Assembly (NCBI RefSeq): GCF_947499265.1
Contig: NZ_CANMNK010000007.1
Coordinates: 341,664 to 405,663, forward strand
Direction: 5' to 3'
Origin: an uncultured Roseobacter sp.
Lineage (GTDB): Bacteria > Pseudomonadota > Alphaproteobacteria > Rhodobacterales > Rhodobacteraceae
DNA length: 64,000 bases
The stretch's first letter is position 1, and each line of letters opens with the position of its first letter. A program made the translations under genes and the position numbers. This document shows, in pieces, positions 21,201 through 31,182 of this stretch. The notes beneath the pieces are model-generated. The model was not told the origin of the DNA. It worked only from the letters and a program-made list of their open reading frames with translations, and made no database searches.

Positions 21201-22568
21201 ATGGTATCTGCCGTTGAAAATATGGCTGCAAACACCAGCTGGTCCGCGCTGGGTAAAGCAACCGACCTGCGCAACCGCATCCTTTTCACACTTGGCCTGC
21301 TGATCGTTTACCGTCTGGGCACTTTTATCCCGGTGCCCGGGATCGACGGCGTGGCCCTGCGCGAGTTCATGGAGCAGGCGGGGCAGGGCATTGGCGGCAT
21401 GGTCAGCATGTTCACTGGCGGTGCGCTGGGGCGGATGGGCATTTTTGCCCTCGGGATCATGCCCTATATCTCGGCCTCGATCATCGTGCAGCTTCTGACC
21501 TCGATGGTGCCCAAGCTGGAACAGCTGAAGAAAGAAGGCGAGCAGGGTCGCAAGAAGATCAACCAATACACCCGTTTCGGCACGGTTTTCCTCGCCACGC
21601 TGCAGGCCTACGGTCTCGCGGTGAGCCTGGAAGCGGGCGATATCGTCACCGATCCGGGGCTCTTTTTCCGCGCCTCCTGCGTGATCACGCTGGTCGGCGG
21701 GACCATGTTCCTGATGTGGCTGGGTGAACAGATCACAGCGCGTGGCATCGGCAACGGTATTTCGCTGATCATCTTCGTCGGCATCATCGCCGAGGTGCCT
21801 GCCGCCATGGCGCAGTTCTTCGCCTCTGGTCGCTCCGGTGCGATCAGCCCGGCGGTGATCATCGGCGTGATTGTCATGGTGATTACGACGATCATGTTCG
21901 TGGTCTTCATGGAGCGGGCGCTGCGGAAGATCCACATTCAATATCCGCGCCGTCAGGTGGGCATGAAGGTCTATGACGGCGGCTCCAGCCACCTGCCGGT
22001 CAAGGTCAACCCAGCGGGCGTGATCCCGGCGATCTTTGCCTCGTCACTGCTACTGCTGCCGGTCACAATCAGCACGTTTTCGGGCAATTCAACCAATCCG
22101 ATCATGTCGTGGCTGCTGGCCAACTTCGGCCCCGGACAGCCGCTTTATCTGACGTTCTTCGTCGTGATGATCATCTTCTTTGCCTATTTCTACACCTTCA
22201 ACGTCAGCTTCAAACCTGACGATGTGGCGGACAACCTGAAAAACCAGAACGGCTTTGTCCCAGGCATCCGGCCCGGCAAGAAGACCTCGGAATATCTGGA
22301 ATATGTGGTCAACCGCGTGCTGGTGCTGGGCTCCGGCTATCTGGCAGCGGTCTGTCTGCTGCCGGAAATCCTGCGCGGGCAATTCGCCATCCCGTTCTAC
22401 TTTGGTGGTACTTCCGTGCTGATTGTGGTCTCTGTAACCATGGACACGATCCAGCAAGTGCAAAGTCACCTTCTGGCCCACCAATACGAAGGCCTGCTTG
22501 AAAAGTCGCAGCTGCGCGGCAAATCTGGCGGTAAAACACGCAAGAAACGGAGCCCCGTCCGCCGATGA
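21201..22568 (+). CDS. secY: Protein translocase channel subunit SecY
   Basis: 455 residues with ten predicted membrane helices. Conserved pieces include [16 protein letters not shown] (helix 2 region), [15 protein letters not shown], and the cytosolic loop [19 protein letters not shown] with its ribosome/SecA-contacting arginine. SecY forms the protein-conducting channel with SecE and SecG. Its stop overlaps the adk start by four bases, which couples their translation. Confidence 0.97.
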   Translation: MVSAVENMAANTSWSALGKATDLRNRILFTLGLLIVYRLGTFIPVPGIDGVALREFMEQAGQGIGGMVSMFTGGALGRMGIFALGIMPYISASIIVQLLTSMVPKLEQLKKEGEQGRKKINQYTRFGTVFLATLQAYGLAVSLEAGDIVTDPGLFFRASCVITLVGGTMFLMWLGEQITARGIGNGISLIIFVGIIAEVPAAMAQFFASGRSGAISPAVIIGVIVMVITTIMFVVFMERALRKIHIQYPRRQVGMKVYDGGSSHLPVKVNPAGVIPAIFASSLLLLPVTISTFSGNSTNPIMSWLLANFGPGQPLYLTFFVVMIIFFAYFYTFNVSFKPDDVADNLKNQNGFVPGIRPGKKTSEYLEYVVNRVLVLGSGYLAAVCLLPEILRGQFAIPFYFGGTSVLIVVSVTMDTIQQVQSHLLAHQYEGLLEKSQLRGKSGGKTRKKRSPVRR

Positions 22569-23209
22569 ATATAATACTGCTGGGGCCTCCCGGGGCTGGT
22601 AAGGGGACGCAGGCGCGTCACCTCGTTGAAACGCGCGGCATGGTGCAGTTGAGCACGGGCGATATGTTGCGTGAGGCCAAGGACTCCGGCACGGAAATGG
22701 GTAAGGTCGTTGCGGATGTGATGGCGCGTGGTGCGCTGGTGACCGATGAGATCGTGATTGGTCTGATCCGCGAGAAACTGGAAACGGTCAAAGCCAACGG
22801 GTTCATCTTCGACGGCTTCCCACGCACGCTGGCGCAGGCCGATGCGCTGGGTGATTTGCTGGAGACCGAGGGCGAAACCCTTGATGCCGTGATCGAGATG
22901 CGGGTGGATGACAGCGCTTTGGTCGCGCGGATCGTGGCGCGGTCGACCTGCGCGATGTGCGGTGAAGTTTACAACGATGCCACCAAACCCATTCCGGCCG
23001 ATGGCAAATGCACCAACTGCGGTGGCACCGAATTCAAGCGCCGGGCGGATGACAATGAGGAAAGCCTCAAGACCCGTCTGATGGAATACTACAAGCAGAC
23101 TTCGCCGTTGATCGGCTACTATTATGCCAAGGGCATGTTGTCCCGTGTGGATGGCCTGGGTGCGATCGAGGCAGTCCAGGGCGAGATCCAGAACGCGCTG
23201 GACGCGTAG
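22565..23209 (+). CDS. adk: Adenylate kinase (zinc-LID type)
   Basis: 214 residues. It interconverts ATP, ADP and AMP. The P-loop GPPGAGKGT (7-15) and the FDGFPRT motif are intact. The LID domain has four cysteines (CAMC and CTNC) that should hold a structural zinc, unlike the cysteine-free enterobacterial enzyme. It is coupled to secY, the order common to many bacteria. Confidence 0.97.
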   Translation: MNIILLGPPGAGKGTQARHLVETRGMVQLSTGDMLREAKDSGTEMGKVVADVMARGALVTDEIVIGLIREKLETVKANGFIFDGFPRTLAQADALGDLLETEGETLDAVIEMRVDDSALVARIVARSTCAMCGEVYNDATKPIPADGKCTNCGGTEFKRRADDNEESLKTRLMEYYKQTSPLIGYYYAKGMLSRVDGLGAIEAVQGEIQNALDA

Positions 23210-23218
23210 GGACCTGCG

Positions 23219-23440
23219 ATGACGCTGCGCGCGAGTGAGGGTGACAAGACGGTTTATCTGAAGATCGGCGTCTTTTACAAACCTGATACCGGTCACATCC
23301 ACATCGCGCATGGTGGTGAAGAAGGGTTCATTACAACGGTGAGCCCTGATCCAGCCAGCAAACGTGGTAACCCCAATCTTTACTGGCACCTTGCGGATTG
23401 CCTTCGTGCGAAAGGCATGCCCGCGCCTGACAAGGAATGA
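23219..23440 (+). CDS. Small hypothetical protein after adk
   Basis: 73 residues starting nine bases after adk with an AGGGA site. The sequence is compact and hydrophilic with YLKIGVFYKPDTGHIHIAHG and a C-terminal NLYWHLADCLRAKG; no membrane segment or known domain is seen. Position and codon use like the neighbours suggest a real gene in the adk operon. Function is unknown. Confidence 0.65.
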   Translation: MTLRASEGDKTVYLKIGVFYKPDTGHIHIAHGGEEGFITTVSPDPASKRGNPNLYWHLADCLRAKGMPAPDKE

Positions 23441-23491
23441 GGGTCAGATTTCACGAAAGCGCGGAGCCGCGCTGGAAAAAATACTGAAGGG

Positions 23492-23520
23492 TTGACGCCT
23501 TTCCCAAAAGCCCATAACAC
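23492..23520 (+). promoter_or_regulatory. Sigma70-type promoter before rpsM
   Basis: TTGACG (23492-23497) and TAACAC (23515-23520) are 17 bases apart, about 155 bases before rpsM. It would start the alpha operon (rpsM-rpsK-rpoA-rplQ). Confidence 0.5.
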
Positions 23521-23676
23521 GCGCTATCTCTAACGAGAATCAATTTGTCCTGAGGGTCGCTCCCGAAAGACAAGATCACCTGATCAGCTGACGCCCGGCG
23601 GCCTTTTGTGCTCCGGGCTTCGTTTGTGAAAAAAGGGTCTGGCACTACGGACCCGCAACGAAAAGGAATACTCCAC

Positions 23677-24045
23677 GTGGCACGTATTGCCGGCGTAAAC
23701 ATCCCGACTGCAAAGCGGGTTCCCATCGCCCTCACTTACATCACCGGTATCGGCAACGCCTCTGCGAAAGCGATTTGCGAAGCGGTTGGTATCGACGCGG
23801 CCCGCCGGGTCAATGAACTTTCCGACGCCGAAGTGCTGTCTGTGCGCGAGCACATCGACGCCAACTACACCGTCGAAGGGGATCTGCGGCGCGACACGCA
23901 GATGAACATCAAGCGTCTGATGGACCTGGGTTGCTACCGTGGCCTGCGCCACCGTCGTAACCTGCCGGTTCGCGGCCAGCGCACCCACACCAATGCTCGT
24001 ACCCGCAAAGGCCCCGCGAAGGCCATTGCCGGTAAGAAGAAATAA
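23677..24045 (+). CDS. rpsM: 30S ribosomal protein S13 (GTG start)
   Basis: 122 residues. The GTG at 23677, with AAAAGGA about 10 bases upstream, gives the standard N-terminus [19 protein letters not shown]; no ATG fits. The C-terminal region with [15 protein letters not shown] contacts P-site tRNA. S13 joins the 30S head to the 50S subunit through bridges B1a and B1b. Confidence 0.96.
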   Translation: MARIAGVNIPTAKRVPIALTYITGIGNASAKAICEAVGIDAARRVNELSDAEVLSVREHIDANYTVEGDLRRDTQMNIKRLMDLGCYRGLRHRRNLPVRGQRTHTNARTRKGPAKAIAGKKK

Positions 24046-24060
24046 GGGAGGGTCTGACCG

Positions 24061-24450
24061 ATGGCACGTGATAAAGTACGCGTTAAGAAAAAGGCCAGCA
24101 AGAACATCGCCGCAGGTGTGGCGCATGTGAACAGCTCCTTCAACAACACCAAGATCCTGATTTCCGATGTGCAGGGCAATGCGATCTCCTGGTCGTCTGC
24201 TGGCACCATGGGCTTCAAAGGCTCGCGGAAATCCACACCCTATGCCGCCCAGATGGCGGCAGAGGATGCGGGCCGCAAGGCGCAGGAGCATGGCGTCAAA
24301 ACGCTGGAAGTTGAAGTGCAGGGGCCAGGCTCTGGCCGTGAAAGCGCGCTGCGCGCTCTGGCTGCTGCCGGGTTCAACATCACCTCGATCCGTGATGTGA
24401 CCCCGATGGCGCATAACGGCTGCCGCCCGCCGAAGCGCCGCCGCGTTTAA
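24061..24450 (+). CDS. rpsK: 30S ribosomal protein S11
   Basis: 129 residues with [18 protein letters not shown] and the C-terminal [11 protein letters not shown]11 lines the mRNA exit channel of the platform. GGGAGGG precedes it, 15 bases after rpsM. Confidence 0.97.
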   Translation: MARDKVRVKKKASKNIAAGVAHVNSSFNNTKILISDVQGNAISWSSAGTMGFKGSRKSTPYAAQMAAEDAGRKAQEHGVKTLEVEVQGPGSGRESALRALAAAGFNITSIRDVTPMAHNGCRPPKRRRV

Positions 24451-24564
24451 GCACAAGTTGACACTCTGGGACCGTGTGTTTTTGCACGGCCCCATTTCGC
24501 TTTTTTGAAACCTCGAGAGTCTTCACCTTTAGGACATGGGGCGTAGACAAGAATGGAGGGACGC

Positions 24565-25581
24565 ATGATCCACAAGAATTGGGCTGAGCTTATCAAGCCA
24601 CAACAGCTTGACGTGAAACCGGGCAACGACCCGGCGCGCCAGGCGACGGTTACCGCCGAACCGCTGGAGCGCGGTTTTGGTCTGACCATGGGCAACGCGC
24701 TGCGCCGCGTGCTGATGTCGTCTTTGCAGGGTGCGGCAATCACCTCCGTTCAGATCGACAACGTATTGCACGAGTTTTCATCTGTTGCCGGTGTGCGTGA
24801 AGACGTGACCGACATCATCCTGAACCTCAAAGGCGTGTCCCTGCGCATGGAAGTCGAAGGCCCCAAGCGTCTGTCGATTTCTGCGAAGGGTCCTGGCGTT
24901 GTAACAGCTGGCGATATTTCCGAATCCGCGGGCATCGAAGTGCTGAACCGCGAGCATGTGATCTGCCACCTCGACGATGGCGCCGATCTTTACATGGAAC
25001 TGACTGTCAACCAGGGCAAAGGCTATGTGTCTTCCGAGAAGAACAAGCCCGAGGACGCGCCCATCGGTCTGATTCCGATCGACGCGATCTATTCGCCGGT
25101 CAAGAAAGTTAGCTATGACGTGCAGCCGACACGTGAAGGTCAGGTTCTGGACTATGACAAGCTGACCATGAAAGTGGAAACAGATGGCTCTCTGACACCG
25201 GATGACGCGGTAGCCTTTGCCGCGCGTATTCTGCAGGACCAGTTGGGCATCTTCGTGAACTTCGACGAGCCTGAATCCGCATCCCGTGCCGACGAGGACG
25301 ATGGTCTGGAGTTCAACCCGCTGCTGCTCAAGAAAGTCGACGAGCTGGAATTGTCGGTGCGTTCGGCGAACTGCTTGAAAAATGACAACATTGTCTACAT
25401 CGGCGATCTGATCCAGAAAACCGAAGCGGAGATGCTGCGCACGCCGAACTTTGGCCGCAAGTCCTTGAACGAGATCAAGGAAGTGCTGTCGGGCATGGGT
25501 CTGCACCTGGGCATGGACGTCGAAGACTGGCCGCCCGACAACATCGAAGATCTGGCGAAGAAATTCGAAGACTCCTTCTAA
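24565..25581 (+). CDS. rpoA: DNA-directed RNA polymerase subunit alpha
   Basis: 338 residues. The start at 24565 has GGAGGG at 24555-24560 and gives [15 protein letters not shown], as in relatives. N-terminal assembly domain: [21 protein letters not shown]-terminal domain (about 265-325), with [20 protein letters not shown] and [16 protein letters not shown], binds UP elements and activators. Confidence 0.97.
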   Translation: MIHKNWAELIKPQQLDVKPGNDPARQATVTAEPLERGFGLTMGNALRRVLMSSLQGAAITSVQIDNVLHEFSSVAGVREDVTDIILNLKGVSLRMEVEGPKRLSISAKGPGVVTAGDISESAGIEVLNREHVICHLDDGADLYMELTVNQGKGYVSSEKNKPEDAPIGLIPIDAIYSPVKKVSYDVQPTREGQVLDYDKLTMKVETDGSLTPDDAVAFAARILQDQLGIFVNFDEPESASRADEDDGLEFNPLLLKKVDELELSVRSANCLKNDNIVYIGDLIQKTEAEMLRTPNFGRKSLNEIKEVLSGMGLHLGMDVEDWPPDNIEDLAKKFEDSF

Positions 25582-25741
25582 CAGGGGTCTTTACTGAGTT
25601 GCCCACCCCTGGCGGGACAAAAATGCCCGCGCTGGCGGGGACGATCTGGGTCGCAAGACCCCAAGGAGAACCGGGTGACACGCATCACCCGGTCAGACAA
25701 AGCAAAATCGCCCGTAGAGGGCACAGTTAGGAGACTAGAAA

Positions 25742-26161
25742 ATGCGTCACGCACGTGGATACCGCCGCCTGAACCGCACACATGAGCACCGCAAGGCGCT
25801 CTGGGCCAACATGGCCGGCTCGCTCATCGAACATGAGCAAATCAAGACAACGCTTCCCAAGGCAAAAGAACTGCGCCCGATCATCGAGAAAATGATCACG
25901 CTGGCGAAACGGGGTGACCTGCACGCCCGCCGTCAGGCCGCAGCCAAGCTGAAGCAGGACCAATACGTCACAAAGCTCTTTGACGTTCTTGGCCCACGCT
26001 ACAAGGACCGTCAGGGTGGCTATGTGCGCGTTCTGAAAGCTGGTTTCCGCTATGGCGATATGGCACCGATGGCGATCATCGAATTCGTGGATCGCGACCG
26101 CGATGCCAAAGGTGCGGGCGACAAGGCGCGCCTGGCTGCCGAGGAAGCCCCTGAAGAATAA
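25742..26161 (+). CDS. rplQ: 50S ribosomal protein L17
   Basis: 139 residues, starting [20 protein letters not shown] and containing [21 protein letters not shown]17 lies near the tunnel exit. It is the last ribosomal gene of the run and is followed by a strong terminator. The acidic end EEAPEE is lineage-typical. Confidence 0.97.
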   Translation: MRHARGYRRLNRTHEHRKALWANMAGSLIEHEQIKTTLPKAKELRPIIEKMITLAKRGDLHARRQAAAKLKQDQYVTKLFDVLGPRYKDRQGGYVRVLKAGFRYGDMAPMAIIEFVDRDRDAKGAGDKARLAAEEAPEE

Positions 26162-26188
26162 GACGGACGCATCGCTGCGAAAGTCCAG

Positions 26189-26219
26189 GCCCCTGTCCGA
26201 GACCGGACGGGGGCTTTTT
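26189..26219 (+). terminator. Intrinsic terminator after rplQ
   Basis: GCCCCTGTCC (26189-26198) pairs with GGACGGGGGC (26205-26214) around a 6-base loop, and TTTTT follows directly. It closes the alpha operon. Confidence 0.9.
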
Positions 26220-26302
26220 CTATGAGGCGATCATGTTTTCGCACAGAGGACCCGGACATCTTTTTGACCGATGCGGGGCTGCTCTGAACGGCCAGCTCCT
26301 CT

Positions 26303-27553
26303 TCATCTACTCGCAGAGGCGATGGCCAATCCGTCGGTGACGGCGGTGAAGACTTCGGTGAAGGAATGCCGGGCCTCGGCAAACTGCGTTTTCATCGTTT
26401 TCGAGATCATCGACATCAGGCTTGACCCGCCAACATAGATCACCCGGTCCACCTGATCGGGGGCGGCCCCCGCGCGCTGCAGCGTTTCTGCCGCGCCTTC
26501 CCGCAGTCTTTGCGCATAGGGCGCAAGCACATGGTCAAGCATTCCGGAGGGCAGGGGGGCGGAAAGCGCCCGTTCAATCTGATCCAACGCAATCACCGGA
26601 TCCGCACCGCCGGTGTTTGCTGCGATCTTGCCGCGCTCAACGGCAAAGGCCAGATCGTGGCCGATTTCTTCCTCCAAGACCGTCGTAAGACGGGTCAGTT
26701 TCTCAGGCTCTTCGGCAAGGTGCGCCATCTCCGCGACCACGCGGCGGTTCTGTGCGGTATAGAGAAATGGGATTTTCTCCCAGGTCGCCAGATCGTTGAA
26801 GATCGCGTTGGGCACCGGCGACGTGCCGGGACCCATTCCCTTACGCAATTCGGTGCCCTTGCCCAGCAGCGGCATCACCCTGTCGATACTGATCGCGCGG
26901 TCAAAATCCGTGCCCCCGATGCGCACACCGTGATTGGCGAGAATGTCCACACCGTCAGGCGTCGATCGAAACAGCGAGAAATCGGAGGTCCCGCCGCCGA
27001 TGTCGACAATCAGACCGACCTCGCCCGACTGATCGAGCGCGCCACTGGCGATGGCGGCGGCCTCGGGTTCAGGCATGAACGCGACATCCCTGAACCCCGC
27101 CGCCAGATAACAGGCCCTCAGATCGGCCTCTGCCTGCGCTTCACGCGCATCGCCCGCGCCGTGGAAAACCACGGGCCGACCCGACAGCGCGCGATCAAAA
27201 ATCAACCCGGTTTCGGCCTCGGCCCGGATTTTGATCTGGTGCAGGAAACGGGCAATGATCTCAACGAAGGTGACACGCTCATTCAGGATCTGGCGTTTCT
27301 CATGCATCAGCGTGGTGCCGAGCACCCGTTTCAACGCGCGCATGAAGCGCCCGTCCGCACCATCAAGGAGCGCCTGGTTGGCGGGTTCACCGATCAGGGT
27401 CTCGCGGGTTTCGAAATCAAAAAAGAATGTCGTGGGCAGCGTTGCCATTCCGGGGGACATCTCGATTAGTCGCGGTTTGCCATCCGCCAGATACCCCGCC
27501 GCTGAATTGGATGTGCCGAAATCAATGCCCAATACCTGGCCGCGCGACGCCAT
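26303..27553 (-). CDS. Hsp70-family ATPase, YegD-like
   Basis: 416 residues, about the length of an Hsp70 nucleotide-binding domain alone. It has the phosphate-1 motif GIDFGTSNSA (9-18), phosphate-2 motif DIGGGTSDFS (about 190), an adenosine-type motif VIYVGGSSLM (about 383) and DFDRA. There is no C-terminal substrate-binding domain, as in E. coli YegD. The client is unknown. It lies in the opposite direction to the ribosomal genes and about 90 bases beyond the 3' end of rarA. Confidence 0.85.
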   Translation of the reverse strand: MASRGQVLGIDFGTSNSAAGYLADGKPRLIEMSPGMATLPTTFFFDFETRETLIGEPANQALLDGADGRFMRALKRVLGTTLMHEKRQILNERVTFVEIIARFLHQIKIRAEAETGLIFDRALSGRPVVFHGAGDAREAQAEADLRACYLAAGFRDVAFMPEPEAAAIASGALDQSGEVGLIVDIGGGTSDFSLFRSTPDGVDILANHGVRIGGTDFDRAISIDRVMPLLGKGTELRKGMGPGTSPVPNAIFNDLATWEKIPFLYTAQNRRVVAEMAHLAEEPEKLTRLTTVLEEEIGHDLAFAVERGKIAANTGGADPVIALDQIERALSAPLPSGMLDHVLAPYAQRLREGAAETLQRAGAAPDQVDRVIYVGGSSLMSMISKTMKTQFAEARHSFTEVFTAVTDGLAIASASR

Positions 27554-27646
27554 GCCTGATCCCTCCCGGTGCTGAAACGAAAGGCGCGTGTCTATGAGCG
27601 CGCTGCGCAGAGGTCAATAGGGAACATCAATGCCAGGGCAAACCGT

Positions 27647-28978
27647 CTAGTCCGTTTCTTGCTGCCGCTTGGCGCGCAGTTTCTCGAAATAGGCCAGTCG
27701 TTTTTTCATCTCACGCTCAAATCCGCGGTCAGGCGGCGCGTAAAATGACACCCGCTCCATATCGTCGGGAAAGTAGTGTTGCCCGGAAAAACCGTCCTCA
27801 GCGTCATGATCATAGGCATAGCCGCTGCCATAGCCTTCTTCCTTCATCAGGGTCGTTGGCGCGTTCAGGATGTGTTTGGGCGGTGGCTCTGAGCCCGTTT
27901 GCTTGGCCAGCCCCATGGCCTGTTTGTAAGCGACATAGGCCGCGTTGGATTTCGGCGCCAGCGCGAGGTAGAGCACAGCCTGCCCCAAGGCCAAATCACC
28001 TTCGGGCGAGCCCAGACGCTCATAGGTTGCCCAAGCATCAAGACACAGCCGGTTGGCCTGCGGGTCCGCCAGACCGATGTCTTCGACGGCCATGCGGGTG
28101 ATCCTGCGCGCCAGAAAACGCGGGTCTTCACCCCCGGCCAACATGCGCGCCAGCCAGTACATCGCCGCATCCGGATCGGACCCGCGCACAGCCTTGTGCA
28201 GCGCGGAGATCAAATTGTAATGCGCATCGCCGGATTTGTCGTAGTGCGCCGCGCGCCGTTGCAGCCGCGCGGCCAGCTCCTTGGGGCCGAGCGGGGCATC
28301 TGCCACGATGGTTGATGCTTGTTCGACAAGGTTCAACAGCGCGCGCCCGTCGCCATCGGCCATCTGCACCAGTGCGGATCGGGCGTCAGCATCCAGCGGC
28401 AGTTGCTTGCCCAGCATCTCTTCGGCCCGGGCTATCAATTCATTCAGCGCCTCGGTCTCAAGTCGGCGCAGGACCAAAACCTGCGACCGCGACAGCAGCG
28501 CCGAGTTCAACTCGAAAGACGGGTTTTCGGTGGTGGCCCCCACAAGCACGATGGTGCCATCTTCCATATGGGGTAGGAAACCGTCCTGCTGTGCCTTGTT
28601 GAACCGATGGATTTCATCGACGAACAGCAGGGTGCCCTGCCCGATACGTTGTCGCGTTTTGGCGGCCTCGAACACTTTGCGCAAATCGGAAACGCCGGAG
28701 AATATGGCGCTGATCTGAACGAAGGCGCGGTCCGAGGCGTCAGCCAGCAATCTGGCGATGGTCGTTTTCCCCACCCCCGGCGGCCCCCAAAAAATGAGGG
28801 AAGAGAGCGTATTTGCCGCCAGCATCGCACCAAGCGGCGCCTCAGGTGCCAGAATGTGATCCTGACCAATCACCTCATCGAGCCGCGTGGGCCGCAGTCG
28901 GTCCGCCAGCGGGCGGTCGCGGGCTTCGTCACCTTGGGGGGGTGCACTTTCTGGCAAGTCGCCGAATAAGTCAGTCAT
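27647..28978 (-). CDS. rarA: Replication-associated recombination protein A (AAA+ ATPase)
   Basis: 443 residues from MTDLFGDLPESAPPQ; the upstream extension is rejected as basic, non-conserved sequence. Walker A GPPGVGKTT (65-73), Walker B LLFVDEIHRF, sensor-1 region LVGATTENPSFELN, and the C-terminal MgsA/RarA tetramerisation part ending in PDRGFEREMKKRL. The protein acts at stalled replication forks and is related to clamp-loader subunits. It is divergent from crcB. Confidence 0.93.
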   Translation of the reverse strand: MTDLFGDLPESAPPQGDEARDRPLADRLRPTRLDEVIGQDHILAPEAPLGAMLAANTLSSLIFWGPPGVGKTTIARLLADASDRAFVQISAIFSGVSDLRKVFEAAKTRQRIGQGTLLFVDEIHRFNKAQQDGFLPHMEDGTIVLVGATTENPSFELNSALLSRSQVLVLRRLETEALNELIARAEEMLGKQLPLDADARSALVQMADGDGRALLNLVEQASTIVADAPLGPKELAARLQRRAAHYDKSGDAHYNLISALHKAVRGSDPDAAMYWLARMLAGGEDPRFLARRITRMAVEDIGLADPQANRLCLDAWATYERLGSPEGDLALGQAVLYLALAPKSNAAYVAYKQAMGLAKQTGSEPPPKHILNAPTTLMKEEGYGSGYAYDHDAEDGFSGQHYFPDDMERVSFYAPPDRGFEREMKKRLAYFEKLRAKRQQETD

Positions 28979-29090
28979 GGGCAATCTTTTAGCGCAGAGC
29001 GGGGGGAGATGAAATCGCGATCCGAAACGGCGCCGCAATACGCCGCGCAGGAAACTTGACAATCAAGCGGCTGTGCGTGACAGACCGCGC

Positions 29091-29471
29091 ATGATGAAAA
29101 CTCTGATCATGGTGGCCCTTGGCGGCTCGATTGGCGCGTCGTTGCGCTTTCTCTGGGGGGTGTCGGTCTTTCGCCTGACCGGCCCGACGGAGCTGCCCTT
29201 GGCGATCATGGCCGCGAATGTGATCGGGTCGTTTCTGATGGGGGCTTTCGTCGTGCTGGCGGCGCACCGCGGGCTGACACATCTCAGCCCCTTCATCATG
29301 ACGGGCCTGCTGGGCGGCTTCACGACATTTTCCGCGTTTTCATTGGAAACGGTGACCTTGCTGGAGCGGGGCAGTCTTGGGCTGGCGGGGCTCTACATCG
29401 CCTTGTCCGTTGGCCTGTCCATTGCCGGTCTGATGCTGGGTCTCTGGGTGATGCGGGGGGTGCTGCTGTGA
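29091..29471 (+). CDS. crcB: Fluoride channel CrcB/Fluc
   Basis: 126 residues from the ATG at 29091; a GTG at 29073 is possible but adds non-conserved residues. Four membrane helices. Family motifs: GGSIGASLRF, NVIGSFLMG and the pore segment GLLGGFTTFSAFSLE. Fluc proteins form dual-topology dimers that export fluoride. No fluoride riboswitch was identified upstream. Its stop overlaps the rluC start by four bases. Confidence 0.9.
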   Translation: MMKTLIMVALGGSIGASLRFLWGVSVFRLTGPTELPLAIMAANVIGSFLMGAFVVLAAHRGLTHLSPFIMTGLLGGFTTFSAFSLETVTLLERGSLGLAGLYIALSVGLSIAGLMLGLWVMRGVLL

Positions 29472-30511
29472 GCCGGGTTCAGATGCTGACCATCAAGGAC
29501 GGTGATGCGGATCAACGGCTGGACCGTTGGTTTCGCGGGCAGTTCCCGCACATCAGTCAGGGCCGGATCGAGAAAATGTGCCGCAAGGGCGAGATCCGCG
29601 TTGATGGCGGCCGGGTCAAAGGCTCCACACGGCTGGAGGCCGGGCAGCAGGTGCGGGTGCCGCCCTTGCCGAGCAGTGATGCCCCGCCGCCCACGCCCAA
29701 GGCAAAAGTCTCTGATGCGGATGCAAAGCTGATCCAGTCCTGTGTGATCTACCGCGACGATCATGTGATTGCGCTGAACAAACCGGCGGGGTTGCCGACG
29801 CAGGGCGGGTCCAAGCAAACGCGGCATGTGGATGGCATGGCGGAGGCCCTAAAATTCGGGCTGGATGAAAAACCGCGGCTGGTTCACCGGCTCGACAAGG
29901 ATACCTCCGGCGTATTGCTTCTGGCCCGTACGCGCGCTGCAGCCAAAGCGCTGACCGCCGCGATGCGACATCGGGAGACGCGCAAGATTTACTGGGCGCT
30001 GGTGGCCGGTGTCCCGACACCCTACCTCGGTGAGATCAAATACGGTCTGGTCAAGGCGCCCGGTCGTGGTACCGGCGGCGAGGGGGAAAAGATGATCGCG
30101 GTGCATCCGCGTGACATTGACGACACCTATGGCGCCAAACGCGCGCATACGCTTTACGCCACGCTCTACCGCGTTGCATCGCGGGCCGCCTGGGTCGCGA
30201 TGGAGCCGGTCACGGGCCGGACGCATCAGCTGCGCGCGCATATGGCGGAGATCGGGCATCCGATCATCGGGGATGGCAAATACGGTGGCTCCGGTCAGGA
30301 AAACATGGGGGACGGCTGGGGCGCGCAACTGGGCGGGATCATCTCCAAGAAGCTGCATCTGCATGCACGGATGATGCGTTTTGAACACCCGGAGACGCGC
30401 AAGGTGGTGACAGTGACCGCGCCGATGCCCGATCACATGGCGCAGAGTTGGGACACCTTTGGCTGGACAACAGATCTGGCCGCCGAAGATCCGTTTGAGG
30501 CGCTGGAATGA
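29468..30511 (+). CDS. rluC: RluA-family pseudouridine synthase, RluC-like
   Basis: 347 residues from a GTG overlapping crcB. An N-terminal S4-type RNA-binding domain (about 17-65, RLDRWFRGQFPHISQGRIEK) is followed by the catalytic domain with HRLDKDTSGVLLLAR, whose Asp143 is the expected nucleophile. RluC modifies three uridines of 23S rRNA in E. coli; the same role is inferred. Later motifs VTGRTHQLRAH and HLHARMM are present. Confidence 0.9.
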   Translation: MSRVQMLTIKDGDADQRLDRWFRGQFPHISQGRIEKMCRKGEIRVDGGRVKGSTRLEAGQQVRVPPLPSSDAPPPTPKAKVSDADAKLIQSCVIYRDDHVIALNKPAGLPTQGGSKQTRHVDGMAEALKFGLDEKPRLVHRLDKDTSGVLLLARTRAAAKALTAAMRHRETRKIYWALVAGVPTPYLGEIKYGLVKAPGRGTGGEGEKMIAVHPRDIDDTYGAKRAHTLYATLYRVASRAAWVAMEPVTGRTHQLRAHMAEIGHPIIGDGKYGGSGQENMGDGWGAQLGGIISKKLHLHARMMRFEHPETRKVVTVTAPMPDHMAQSWDTFGWTTDLAAEDPFEALE

Positions 30512-31182
30512 GCGCGCCGCTGCGGTTGGTGATTTTCGATGTGGATGGCACGCTGGTAGACAGCCAGGCCGACATCCTCGCCGCCATGGCGCAGGCCTTT
30601 GCCGCCGTTGGACAGCCCGCACCGTCGCGCAATGCAATTTTGGGGATCGTTGGCCTGTCGCTGGACGTGGCCATGGCCCGTTTGGCGCCGGATGCGGATC
30701 ATGCCCGCATGGTTCAGGGCTACAAGGACGCCTACATGGTATTGCGGGCCAAGACCGGGGCGGCGCAATCCTCTCCGCTCTACCCCGGCGCGCGGGAGGC
30801 TTTGACGCGGCTGCGTGCGCAGCCAGAGGTGCTGTTGGGGGTGGCGACCGGAAAATCAAAGCGCGGCCTCGACAAGCTGATCGAAGCGCACGGGCTTGAA
30901 GGTGTCTTTGTCACGCAGCAGGTCGCGGATTTTCACCCCTCAAAGCCGCACCCGTCGATGATCCATCAGGCGATGATGGACACCGGCGTTGCGGCTGGCC
31001 AAACGGTGATGATCGGCGACACCAGTTTTGACATGGATATGGCCGCAGCGGCGGGTGTGCACGGGGTGGGCGTGAGCTGGGGATACCATCCGGTTTCCGC
31101 GTTGCGCGCCGCGCGGACGGTATTGCCCGATTTTACAGCACTTGATGCGGTTCTGGGCGAGCTCTGGGGGATCACGGCGTGA
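30508..31182 (+). CDS. HAD-superfamily hydrolase, phosphoglycolate phosphatase-like
   Basis: 224 residues. HAD motif I FDVDGTLVDS (9-18), a threonine/lysine motif (VATGKSKRGLDK, HPSKPHPSM) and motif IV GDTSFDMDMA are all present. It has the alpha-helical cap of subfamily IA. The likely activity is a small-molecule phosphatase such as Gph, but the substrate cannot be read from sequence. It overlaps rluC and the next gene by four bases each. Confidence 0.88.
   Translation: MSAPLRLVIFDVDGTLVDSQADILAAMAQAFAAVGQPAPSRNAILGIVGLSLDVAMARLAPDADHARMVQGYKDAYMVLRAKTGAAQSSPLYPGAREALTRLRAQPEVLLGVATGKSKRGLDKLIEAHGLEGVFVTQQVADFHPSKPHPSMIHQAMMDTGVAAGQTVMIGDTSFDMDMAAAAGVHGVGVSWGYHPVSALRAARTVLPDFTALDAVLGELWGITA

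Noticed and set aside
24458..24486. Promoter before rpoA with TTGACA at 24458
   Set aside because: The matching -10 is TTTGCA, a poor fit; rpoA is likely read from the rpsM promoter.
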